The notes under the pieces were generated by a model that ran no database searches, was not told where the DNA came from, and worked only from the letters and a program-made list of their open reading frames with translations. The position numbers were made by a program, and so were the translations under genes. A stretch of DNA of 64,000 nucleotides from Bugulina stolonifera (Eukaryota > Bryozoa > Gymnolaemata > Cheilostomatida > Bugulidae), in contig OW285191.1 in assembly GCA_935421135.1 (NCBI GenBank), positions 14,759,700 to 14,823,699 of the forward strand. The letters run 5' to 3'. Each line of letters starts with the position of its first letter. Position 1 is the stretch's first letter. Shown piece by piece: positions 11,390 through 38,000 of the stretch.

Positions 11390-12420
11390 ACATTTTGATA
11401 ACCAGCTCACGTGTCCTCATTTTCTAACCATTTCTAACTAACATGGCAACAAATACAAATGTTGTACGGTATAATTTTAATTATATTCCAGGTGCAGTAT
11501 TCTGATCAGTATGCACCACTCCTAATATGGATCTTTGCATGTTTGTCATCTAATATCTTTCATGTTCATTTCCTGCGTTTTACTCAACTGCTGATACAAT
11601 AAGATACATAAACCCGTATTTTATATACAATGTATTCGCCAAAATAATAGTGTAGCTGTTTTATATTTATAGCAGATACAGTACGGTAGCCGATAGGTTT
11701 ATGTCTGAAGTTACTGCTAGCTTTGCATCTTTTTTAAGACAATGTATAGAGATTAATTAGAGTGCAGACCAGTTTTAGTGCCTGTACATTGTAAAAAGCC
11801 TAAAATTGCAAGCAGATGGTGCAATGATAAGGTTCTAGCATAGAGTTATCTTCTCACTCTATGAGTTTTACCGTTGCTAGGTGCTAGAGTAATAGGTTCG
11901 ACGCCGCTAGTATAGCGAGATAGTATATAGTATGATCACATCTATCTCGATGTAAAAATGTCACCAAAGCCATTTTTTAATTCTCTGTGCCCGGAGTCCA
12001 TGAATATGTATCGAGCTTCCTGAAGAGGTAACCATATAAAAAGTTGTGCGGGGATCGGAGTTGACAGTAGAGAGTAGGAGAAATTCTGGGATTAAAATTG
12101 AAGAAATTACTTTTATAATATTAAGGCTAATTTCTGATCATATTGATCGTTCTATGATATTAGTGAATGGTGTACTTGTACGCTTAAAGTTAGGCCAGTT
12201 GAACCTCATTTGAAAATTTCAGTTAATAATTTCATTAAATTTCAATTAATTTGATTATCATTATTTACTATTATAATTATTATCTATTAATTATATTTCG
12301 TTGATCATACATTAATCTGATTATATACCATATTCCCTCAGTTTGCATTTATTATATGATATTATACACTGCAGTAATAATGAAAAAATTATAATTAGTA
12401 TTATATTTATGATATTGCTA

Positions 12421-12482
12421 TACTTAATACTATTATCATAATAGTATTAAGTATGTGATTACATAATAATTATGTAATCACA
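12421..12482. repeat. Two adjacent perfect hairpins
   Basis: 12421-12435 and 12439-12453 are perfect 15-bp inverted arms around TCA. Immediately after, 12454-12466 and 12470-12482 are perfect 13-bp arms around TAA. Like the hairpin at 2139, both have 3-nt loops. Confidence 0.9.
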
Positions 12483-14363
12483 TTGAATGGTTATAATGTG
12501 TAATTCTGTTCTGTGATAAAGTAGAGTACATTATGATATTGTTGTTGTAATCAGTAATGTTTGACTGTGTGTAGCATTCAGCCGACACACCACATAGGCC
12601 TACACTAGGGACTAACCCAATACAACAAAGGTCGACCAACAACACCAGAATGCTAACAGAATCCAACCGACCAACAGGTCTGACATGCTCTATTATACTA
12701 TCCTATATAGGTTCTAAATGCATGCCTAGGACTGACCCTGTACCAAATCTAATGTGTGTATAAGTATTTGTACGACTACACTAGATACTTCTGGCACTTG
12801 GTTTTCCTAAGAAATTAGGCTGGGAGACTCCTACATAGTCTTACAGATTTTAATCAAAAATGCAGAGCATATTAAAAAATTGGAGTTACTTTATTGCTGC
12901 TAAAATCAGAACTGAACTACTACAGAACACACTGAGCCTTTATGCAAAACTGGTTCCGCCTAGCGTCTGAGAGACTGATGGGCCATCAGCCTACAATTAT
13001 GGCCAATTATTTAATTTATTTTGAAAGTCCTCAGATCTGATGCATTATTGGAAGGTTCGACTAAAAACATCTAAAACACCTGCAGGGGTACGACAAAATA
13101 TTCGGCCCATTAAGGCCGGGTCAAGGATTGCAATGTAGGTAGAAACATTACAATACGTTGTAATTACAATTCACATGATATTGGCCCTCAGCGTACATTA
13201 TAAAATGTACGTATAAATGTACAAGAACATTCACAGTATGTATGTGCATGCAATGATTGTCAGCTAATATTCAGGTAACTATAGAGATTTATTATATTTG
13301 CTTCTGTGTGAGAGAGTTCCCCGACAAGGCTTCGAGGGTATCAGGATTATTTGCATAAGGAGATTGCTATCATGTGTGGTTTATGCAGGAACTTCAACTA
13401 CAAGGCAACGTTGCAGTGGAGTTTTTATAAAAAAACCTGTCAAAGTATGAACAGTTAGCAAGGATTTGCATAAATTTAGACAATCTATTTGTTTTTTGTT
13501 TGGAAATGGTTGCCAACAAGTACTGTTGTGATTATTGTACCAATGTTTAGGGATGTGAGTGTGATCCTAGTATATTAGTATTGTATGCAAGGTCTATGTT
13601 ATCAGGGTCTATAATAGTAAATTCTATAATAGTAAGATCTATAGTAGCAGTCCACTAATGTATTAGTGTGGTACCATTGTATATACAGGATCCATAATAG
13701 CAGTCCACTGATATGTTAGTATTGTATATACAGGGTCTATAATTTAGTAGTCCAACTACTATTTTCAAGGTTATTTGCATTTCTCTATGTTTGAATAGCA
13801 ATATTATTGATATAGTATAGCATTTTAATTTTTTTTTGCAAGACTGCAGTTGTTATTTTCTTCTTAATGTAGTATAAATTTGCATCCTTTTGTTGCAAGA
13901 GACTAGTATTTTATTGCTCTTTTTATATATTATGATGGTGAAATAGTTACTGAGTAGCATAAAGAATTTTCGTCATCCTAGCAGATACCTACCTGTCACT
14001 TTAATGATAACAATACTGTCAATTGATGGTGTAACACGTAATAGTGTTTACATTCAAACAACTGAGCATCACATCATTTATACAGTATTATAAACAGTCT
14101 GAGGTAGAGCTGCAAATTTTTCCAGGTTTTGTATTCATGTTACACAAGTGTTTCTCAATTCTTGGGTTGGTGCCAAGAATGATTGAGGAACTTCTTAGCA
14201 ACTTCTGTATGCATTCAGTTCAAGCAATTTGCTGAAGCTGCATTTGTCAAATATGGTGTAACATATTCAGTTATTACACATGATTGGCTGCATTAGACAG
14301 GAAGTTGATAAATGTATGTTATAGGGACCCCTGCCCATGTTGGTGTGGAATTGTATGCTTATG

Positions 14364-14370
14364 TATATAA
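14364..14370 (+). promoter_or_regulatory. Candidate TATA box of the ABCC gene
   Basis: TATATAA lies 80 bp before the ABCC start codon. About 30 bp downstream is a run of TCAG repeats (TCAGTCAGTCAGTCAGT, about 14394-14409) that fits an initiator. Inference from spacing only. Confidence 0.45.
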
Positions 14371-14410
14371 GCTTCTATCTGTAATGTTGTGATCAGTCAG
14401 TCAGTCAGTA

Positions 14411-14422
14411 ATGGTATCCTAA
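14411..14422 (+). other. Three-codon upstream ORF in the ABCC leader
   Basis: ATG GTA TCC TAA lies between the candidate TATA box and the main start at 14450, ending 27 nt before it. If the leader begins near 14395 it would be the first ATG met by ribosomes. Confidence 0.5.
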
Positions 14423-14449
14423 CTTCTAGTCTGTAACCAAGAAATAATC

Positions 14450-29126
<14,677 letters not shown>

Positions 29127-30633
29127 TACAAACTGTAGGATAGGTAACACATGGGTGTGAAATCACTGCGTTCCCAAGTATCATTAGGAAATTCATTGTT
29201 GTATTAGTTGGTGTTTTGTCAGTGTCCATGTTCTATAGCTCCATTGTTTTGAATTTCTTTTGGTAATGTCATCGTTAGGTAAATTAATGACCTTAAAAGT
29301 ATGTCTTCGTCTTGTTTAAGCTAAGTTCTATGCATATTTGTATTTCATTACAGGGTTTCAGTTATACGCCCCACTTCAGTACATTAAAGGGAGGCTCAGT
29401 TTATCCATATTGTAACTGCAATACCTATAATATCTAGTACACTGCTTCTACTATCATCTATTCTGTCCTTTTATGGTGGTAATACACCCCTACTTAATAC
29501 ATTATAATAATAATTGAACAATTGATCTTCTATCTTTATAAAATTTGTCTAGCATGGTTGAAGGTTCATCACAAACATAAATTCCAAGCAAACGGTTAAC
29601 ATCCAACACTAAAAGAGTATCAATAGTAACATTTTTCTTTCATTTTATAGTCAATTACTCTATTGGATAATGGCAGTCAAGGAAAGTGATAGCATTCTAT
29701 TGATTGACATGCTTGCTCAAGCCATGGGTATTAAACACGTGCATACTGAACACATGCATACTGAATGCACCAACTTCGAAATTCTCATGATTGACTGCTT
29801 GCCTGGCAAGGGCAATTGTGGTCCCCATAGACTGCCTGCTAGCTCTCCTGCCGATGCTGTGCTATTTTATGAGTATCCATTAAAACCAATGGGGAATTCT
29901 ATTTTCTCTCTCTGTATTTGTAGTCTAAACGTAATTTTTCAGTAAAACTATTAAGGTAATAGAGAATGTTATAATAGTGGCCTATTAACATTTTAACAAA
30001 CACCAAGCCAGGAATATTTACCCAGATGCATAATAGTCATAATTGTCTGACGACTGTAATGGAGAAAATATAAATTTTCTATGAAATAAATTATTTGTTG
30101 AGTGAATTGTTTGAGTATTTCAGTAGTACAACAATACATTTTATATAAAACTATTTAAACTTGAGACTGAATACTAGTATATCCTTGCAAGCAGAAAAAT
30201 AATGTACCTACAATTGATTAATATTACAACCATGCATAGCCTGCATTACTCGTATACATGAAGTCAATGAAGCAAAATATACATTTGATATAAACTATAC
30301 AGATATACAGAAATCTCTTCTGAATTAGCATAACATTTACTTTTATATTCTGAGTGATTTTACTTCACACTGATTGAACTAAATAGTAAAGTCAACAAAA
30401 TATCTCCAAGTCAGTATGGGTGGCCTTCAAATCTGTCTACCTCTATTACTGAGTAAAAAATTTTACTTAGAAATAAGTGGGATCTCTGGTAATGTAACAC
30501 TAGATGGTGCATCACAACGCAATGCTCTTGCTATTTGATGGGAGGAATTTGGGCTATCATTCATTAACATTGTATATATCTACATGTACATGTTATATTT
30601 ACTGTGCATCATATGGTACAATATATTAAGCAG
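29127..30633. other. Convergent 3' region between ABCC and the opsin-like gene
   Basis: This holds the ABCC 3' UTR. An AATAAA at 30085-30090 is a possible but distant signal for ABCC; ATTAAA occurs near 29384. No gene is recognised. A 91-codon plus-strand frame at 29670-29945 shows no family resemblance or splice context. Confidence 0.5.
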
Positions 30634-30863
30634 CTACAGACTACACTGTCCATGCTCAATACCTGGCAGGTCAAATACTGTTTTTTTACTGTATTCATTT
30701 GAGTCAGCTCTACTTAGCAATGATACTGTCACTGGACTCGTAGGCTCGCTACTATTTGGTGACAGGGAAACGCTCACCAAATGTATTTTGTTTCTATTAG
30801 TTTCAGCTGAGAGCACATGTTGTGGTAACGTGATTATTTCTTTAATGGTACTTCCCTCCGAAG
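30634..30863 (-). CDS. Candidate C-terminal tail exon of the opsin-like receptor
   Basis: On the minus strand, after TTTCAG, 76 codons stay open to TAG at 30636-30634. The translation is Ser/Thr-rich (for example VSVSLSPNSSEPTSPVTVS), like the phosphorylated tails of class A GPCRs. It needs one base carried over from the preceding exon, whereas the last certain exon (ending 32068) and the helix-8 candidate (31690-31646) both leave two. A linking exon or a different splice is therefore missing, so membership is a proposal. Confidence 0.35.
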
Positions 30864-31645
30864 CTGAAACATAGAGAGCAGTATATTACAAAACATCAAT
30901 CTTCAAAAGAGATGGCATATATTGTAACTAATTGGTAAAAATAATATACTCTGTTTACATTGTGTACATAATGCATAAGTTAGAGCATGAGATATGAAAC
31001 AAAAGATATCAGCAGTAGCAATAGTCTGTACAGATCTGCACTGACTATAATATCACTATCAGCATCTGCAGTAAAATACACATTCTGCTTCACCCATAGC
31101 TCCAAAAGCTAAACAATGAGATAGCTTTAATCAATTCAGTGGAGATGCAGGAAACTGGTCACTTTGCTTTTGGACTGCAGGTGGCTGGGTCGCATAGCTT
31201 ACTACCATAGATGGACACATAAGTATAACTTCGTTTTTTCGGATATGGTGTACCAGCATTGATGCTATGCACAATACCTATGACCCAACTGTTGCAGTAG
31301 CACATTGCACTTGGTGTTGCTTATGGCTGGTTTGATAATATTGAGAACAAGCCTGGGTCCCCATTCTGTATTTAGGCTGTACATTATTCATTTACATGGT
31401 TGTTAGTTATTTCTACACAAACATTTCACTTCAAAGATTTATTTTGTTTTCACTACTGTCGAAAATCCTGGCATCTCTGCATGGGAGTTTGCTCCACCTA
31501 ACGCAGTGGTTGAACCATTATGCTAGTACATGTAAGTACCATGTAGACTTAGGTTTAAACTTGAACCATGGAAATAAAACAGGGTAGATATGTAGGCCTA
31601 CCTGATCTGATGGTAGAGGATGTTCTAATTCTATTTTTGCAGCAC

Positions 31646-31690
31646 CTGTCTAACCATTCTCTTCTTACAAGCCATTTCAGCATTTCACAC
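31646..31690 (-). CDS. Candidate helix-8 exon of the opsin-like receptor
   Basis: A 45-nt segment between GTGTTGCAG and a GTGCTG donor continues the phase of the exon ending at 32068 and gives QYR-CEMLKWLVRREWLD, amphipathic and basic like the eighth helix after NPxxY. It is short and has a weak donor, so it is only a candidate. Confidence 0.4.
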
Positions 31691-32067
31691 CTGCAACACA
31701 GAGTAGGATATCAATAGTTTATTTTACACCTTATGCTTCCTTGGTTTACATGTTGTGGCAGTAATAAAGTAGCTTGACTTCAGTATAATTATCAGTATAA
31801 TTGTGTAGCTATAGACTTGCTTTATATTTTGAGTAAAATAGGTAAAGTCACCTGTAACAAATAAACAACTTTATGCATATCAATCTTCACAAGTTGTGTT
31901 CCTAAACTAAGCTACATGATTGTAACAGTGTGAACCAATCTTTATGCAGCAGTAACCCAGACCAGTGTGAACCAGGCTTTAATCACCATCACCAATAGAT
32001 GTGATTGAATAAGCAGGTTATTATACATGTAAATGACAATGTATAATAATATACATCATAGACTAAC

Positions 32068-35000
32068 CTGTACTGAGTGTTGCTGCAAACATATATTAAT
32101 GGATTGAATATGAAGGAAGTTTTAGCCAAGAATCCAAGCCAAGTAAAGAGAATGGAGGGTACAGCCTTGGAGTCTCCAAATGATGTCCAAATCGAAATCA
32201 AGGCATATGGAAACCAGGCTGTGATGTAGAACACTGTAATAGATTAGAGTTTTTGGATAATATACAATGTATCTACCAAAGGTAGTAAGAAATATCATTA
32301 TACGGATAGTGTATGACAAGCAGTGCAATAAAAGAAGTATATATACATATTATGTTAACATTGTGTGAGATGGGAGAATATGCACATTTGTCTAGATTTC
32401 ATTCAATATAATTATATTTCATATCGAGATAAAAAAGAAAGTTATGTCCAAATATTAAAGTGTTATTATAAGATGATATATACTATATTTTACTAATGTG
32501 TTCAACTGTAAGTATAGTAAGTGGTTACTCGCATACCAGTGGAGAAGACCATAGTTCTAGCAAGTTGAGATTCAGTCCTACAGTTCTCTCTCTGTAGTCT
32601 ATCATTATTGTGGGTGACTAGGAGTGACGTCTTTACCTATGTGGTAATGAGTAACATGTTAACATGGGCATTGGCAGGTAGACATTGACTGGTAGATATT
32701 GCAGCAACAGACAATTGAGAAACATTGATCAGGTAAGCTCATATGCATGATTGTAACAGAAACTGAAAATAAAGAATTTCATATAAAATGATGGAATAAA
32801 GGAAAACAGTGAAGAGAAGTACTGGACTAGACTAAGCAGGTTATGAACTACTGTAGGTACAAAAAGCAATGGATAAGTATGAGGCAATGGCAAAAAGAGC
32901 AGGCAAACAGCAAGTAGGTGAAAGGGAGGTGGAGAGCAGGTGAGCAAATCAATAAACAGGTAATTACAGAGCAAGTAAACAAATACACAAAGCATAGACA
33001 CAAAATAATATATAGAAAATTTTTTACGCATATAAACAAGGGACAAGTAGAGAGCACAATGAAATGGCAACAGAGAATTGGAGATTGACTCACCAATACT
33101 TCATGGAATGTTTCATCAGTTATCAGTATGAATGTAGAACAGGTAAATATTGAACAATCAGGTGAAGAGAGCAGAGCAACAGCACAAACAGGGTAAAAAC
33201 TGCAGAAGTTGACAGATGATGAAAGGAATAAAGTAAATTCTGGACTGAGAAACTTAAAACTAGCAAACAGTGAGAAGGCCAGCAGGGAATGGGTAATAAG
33301 GTAATAACAGTAGCACAAAACGTGGAATGTTAATAAACATAGAACAGGTAATAACAGTAAATATAGAACAGGTAACAACAAGGAACAGACAACAACAGTA
33401 AAGAGAAAACAGTTAATAACAGTACACCGAAAACATGTAAAAACAGCAAACAGAAAATAGGTAATTACGGTAAACAAAAAACAGGTAATAACGGTAAACA
33501 AAAAACAGGTAATAACGGTAAACAGAAAACATGTAATAACAGTAAAGAGAAAACAGGTAATAACAGTAAACAGAAAACATGTAATAACAGTCAACAGAAA
33601 ACAGCTAAAACAGTAAACAGGTAACAACAGTAAAAAGAAAACAGCTAAAACAGTAAACAGGTAAGAACAGTAAAAAGAAAACAGCTAAAACAGTCAACAG
33701 GTAATAACAGTAAAGAGAAAACAGGTAATAACAGTAAAGAAAAAACAGGTAATAACAGTAAACAGAAAACAGGTAATGGCAGTAAACAGGTAATAACAGT
33801 CAACAGAAAACAGCGAAAACAGTAAACAGGTAATAACAGTAAACAAGTAATAACAGTAAACAGAAAACAGGTAAAACAGTAAGCAGGTAATAACAGTAAA
33901 CAAGTAATAACAGAAAACAGCTAAAACAGTAAACAAGTAACAACAGTAAACAGCTAAAACAGTAAACAGGTAAGAACAGTCAACAGGTAATAACAGTAAA
34001 GAGAAAACAGGTAATAACAGTAAACAGTAAACAAGTAACAACAGAAAACAGCTAAACCAGTAAACAGGCAATAACAGTAAAGAGAAAACAGGTAATAGCA
34101 GTAAAGAAAAAACAGGTAATAACAGTAAACAAGTAATAACAGTCAACAGAAAACAGCTAAAACAGTAAGCAGGTAATAACAGTAAACAAGTAATAACAGA
34201 AAACAGCTAAAACAGTAAACAAGTAACAACAGTAAACAGCTAAAACAGTAAACAGGTAAGAACAGTCAACAGGTAATAACAGTAAAGAGAAAACAGGCAA
34301 TAACAGTAAACAGAAAACATGTAATAACAGTAAAGAGAAAACAGGTAATAACAGTAAACAGTAAACAAGTAATAACAGTAAACAGAAAACAGCTAAACCA
34401 GCAAACAGGTAATAACAGTAAAGAGAAAACAGGTAATAACAGTAAAGAGAAAACAGGTAATAACAGTAAACAGTAAACAAGTAATAACAGTAAACAGAAA
34501 ACAGCTAAACCAGCAAACAGGTAATAACAGTAAAGAGAAAACAGGTAATAACAGTAAAGAGAAAACAGGTAATAACAGTAAACAGTAAACAAGTAACAAC
34601 AGAAAACAGCTAAACCAGTAAGCAGGCAATAACAGTAAACAGAAAACAGGTAATAACAGTAAACAGAAAACAGGTAATAACAGTAAAGGGAAAACAGTTA
34701 ATAACAGTAAACAGAAAACAGGTAATAACAGTAAACAGTAAACAAGTAACAACAGAAAACAGCTAAACCAGTAAACAGGCAATAACAGTAAACAGAAAAC
34801 AGTTAATAACAGTACACCGAAAACATGTAAAAACAGCAAACAGAAAATAGGTAATTACGGTAAACAAAAAACAGGTAATAACGGTAAACAAAAAACAGGT
34901 AATAACGGTAAACAGAAAACATGTAATAACAGTAAAGAGAAAACAGGTAATAACAGTAAACAGAAAACATGTAATAACAGTCAACAGAAAACAGCTAAAA

Positions 35001-38000
35001 CAGTAAACAGGTAACAACAGTAAAAAGAAAACAGCTAAAACAGTAAACAGGTAAGAACAGTAAAAAGAAAACAGCTAAAACAGTCAACAGGTAATAACAG
35101 TAAAGAGAAAACAGGTAATAACAGTAAAGAGAAAACAGGTAATAACAGTAAACAGAAAACAGGTAATGGCAGTAAACAGGTAATAACAGTCAACAGAAAA
35201 CAGCGAAAACAGTAAACAGGTAATAACAGTAAACAAGTAATAACAGTAAACAGAAAACAGGTAAAACAGTAAGCAGGTAATAACAGTAAACAAGTAATAA
35301 CAGAAAACAGCTAAAACAGTAAACAAGTAACAACAGTAAACAGCTAAAACAGTAAACAGGTAAGAACAGTCAACAGGTAATAACAGTAAAGAGAAAACAG
35401 GTAATAACAGTAAACAGTAAACAAGTAACAACAGAAAACAGCTAAACCAGTAAACAGGCAATAACAGTAAAGAGAAAACAGGTAATAGCAGTAAAGAAAA
35501 AACAGGTAATAACAGTAAACAAGTAATAACAGTCAACAGAAAACAGCTAAAACAGTAAGCAGGTAATAACAGTAAACAAGTAATAACAGAAAACAGCTAA
35601 AACAGTAAACAAGTAACAACAGTAAACAGCTAAAACAGTAAACAGGTAAGAACAGTCAACAGGTAATAACAGTAAAGAGAAAACAAGTAATAACAGTAAA
35701 CAGAAAACAGCTAAACCAGCAAACAGGTAATAACAGTAAAGAGAAAACAGGTAATAACAGTAAAGAGAAAACAGGTAATAACAGTAAACAGTAAACAAGT
35801 AATAACAGTAAACAGAAAACAGCTAAACCAGCAAACAGGTAATAACAGTAAAGAGAAAACAGGTAATAACAGTAAAGAGAAAACAGGTAATAACAGTAAA
35901 CAGTAAACAAGTAACAACAGAAAACAGCTAAACCAGTAAGCAGGCAATAACAGTAAACAGAAAACAGGTAATAACAGTAAACAGAAAACAGGTAATAACA
36001 GTAAAGGGAAAACAGTTAATAACAGTAAACAGAAAACAGGTAATAACAGTAAACAGTAAACAAGTAACAACAGAAAACAGCTAAACCAGTAAACAGGCAA
36101 TAACAGTAAACAGAAAACAGGTAATAACAGTAAACAGAAAACATGTAATAACAGTAAAGAGAAAACAGGTAATAACAGTAAACAAGTAATAACAGAAAAC
36201 AGAAAGCAGCTAAAGCAGTAACAGGTAAGAACAGTCAACAGGTAATAACAGTCAACAGAAAACATGTAATGGCAGTAAACAGTAAACAAGTATTAACAGT
36301 AAACAGAAAACAGGTAATGACAGTAAACAGGTAATAGTAGTAAATAGAAAACAGGTAATAACAGTAAAGAGAAAACAGGTAACAACACGAAATAGGGAAC
36401 AGGTAAAAGTAGTACACATAGTAAAAATGTGTCAGAGAATAGCATTAAACAGATAGCAAGGAGTAGCAGTAAGAAGCTAATAACTATTGTTTGAACTAGC
36501 TTACAGCTCGCAATGATAATACAACAGGAAGAAAGTAGCAACAATAATCAAAGTAGTGTCAAATTAAGAATGTTGTGGAATGAAACACTGCACACCTGAT
36601 AAAGGGCAGGTAAATAGACTATTTTAATAACTTTACATAACTGATAGTTTATAAGAAATTCTTCCTGGATGTAAAATATACGTAACGGTATTTACCATTC
36701 TGTAGATGATGACATTGCAGCACGTAATGATGAAAGCTGGAATGAAGAAGGTGGTGGCAAATAGCACAGTGTTGTAGACTTGGTACCTTGTATCTTTATT
36801 AAACCAGTCCAGGGAACAAGACACACGGCCCTCTATAGTGTAGCCTTGCACTCCTAAACAATTATGTAGATGGAGTTATGACCACAAGCTAGAATAAGCA
36901 AACAAAATAATACATGCATAAAACAGTCAAAATTAAGCCTGGGATCAGCAGTACACTATATTATTACCAAAGGTAAAAATATTTGCATCTCAAAAGCCAA
37001 TGTAGATTTTGGTTAGGGGTTTGGAGCTTCCTTTTCTAAGGTTGCTGACCTGGTTTAGTGGCAAGTGTTTTGTTCACTGTGCTAGGTGCCGTGTTTTGTT
37101 CACTGTGCTAGGTGCCGTGTTTTGTTCACTGTGCTAGGTGCGGTAGAGGCCTCAGGTTCAAACCCCAGTCAGGGATGGATTGCTTTTATGGATCTGAAAT
37201 CAAGCCTCTGACCACTCAATAGACAAATTGAAAATCCATTGCATAAACTAACATCATATTATAATGTAGATTTTAAGGTTGTTATCCCCCCTCACTAAGT
37301 TCACTGTGACACGAATACTTTCTATTGTATTTTACCTGCTGTGGTGGTCTAAGGTTACATAAAATAATTAATTAGTAATGTCTACATCATACATGTACAT
37401 GTCTGAATACAGTTCAACACATACATGTAGTACAACGTACAGGTCTAAATTATTCAGCCTACCAAACCCCTGGGATTACGCTGTCTGCCACAACTATAGC
37501 TACAAATATTGTCACACAACGAATTAGAAAGCATGTGACCCCACAGTCAAATGCATCAGAGCCTGTAAAATTCAAATATAACCAAAGTGACCAATGGCAT
37601 TAGTAAATAGTCCTGCATAATTAAAACCCTTATTGGTAAGAAGATACGGACTCAGTTCACCAGGATAAAAAAATACGAATCGCTACAAAGACACAAAATA
37701 CTATTGTAAGTGCACTAAGTATTCACTAAATAGCAATTTTTTCGACAGAAATAGTTGCATTTGGTATTTCTAAGTTTGAAAATTTTATGACTGATCGCAA
37801 TGTCCACAAAGTTTAAGAAGATACTTACCTGCAAACGGTAAGACAGCCCAGAACAGTCCATATCCCCAACAGATGACTACCATAGCTCTGACATAGACTG
37901 GGATCTTACCCTTATTTGCCATCGACCAGATAGGGTTGCTCATTGTGATGCACCGTTCTATAGCTATGGCTGTGAGATGAGATATGGAGGTAACGCCACA

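Larger units (their letters stand above)
11159..14363. other. Divergent spacer between GCDH and the ABCC gene
   Basis: About 3.2 kb separating two start codons that point away from each other; the GCDH promoter must be on the left and the ABCC promoter on the right. No coding exon is recognised. It holds an AT-rich section with two adjacent perfect hairpins (12421-12482), a small hairpin at 11339-11389, and a decayed repeat at about 13600-13750 whose phrases AGCAGTCCACT and TATATACAG recur. Confidence 0.6.

Noticed and set aside
33694..36289. Long minus-strand frames coding Leu/Val/Cys/Phe-rich repeats
   Set aside because: They are read-through of the 24-nt minisatellite unit, whose length is a multiple of three; several overlapping frames are open at once and no start context or splice support is visible.
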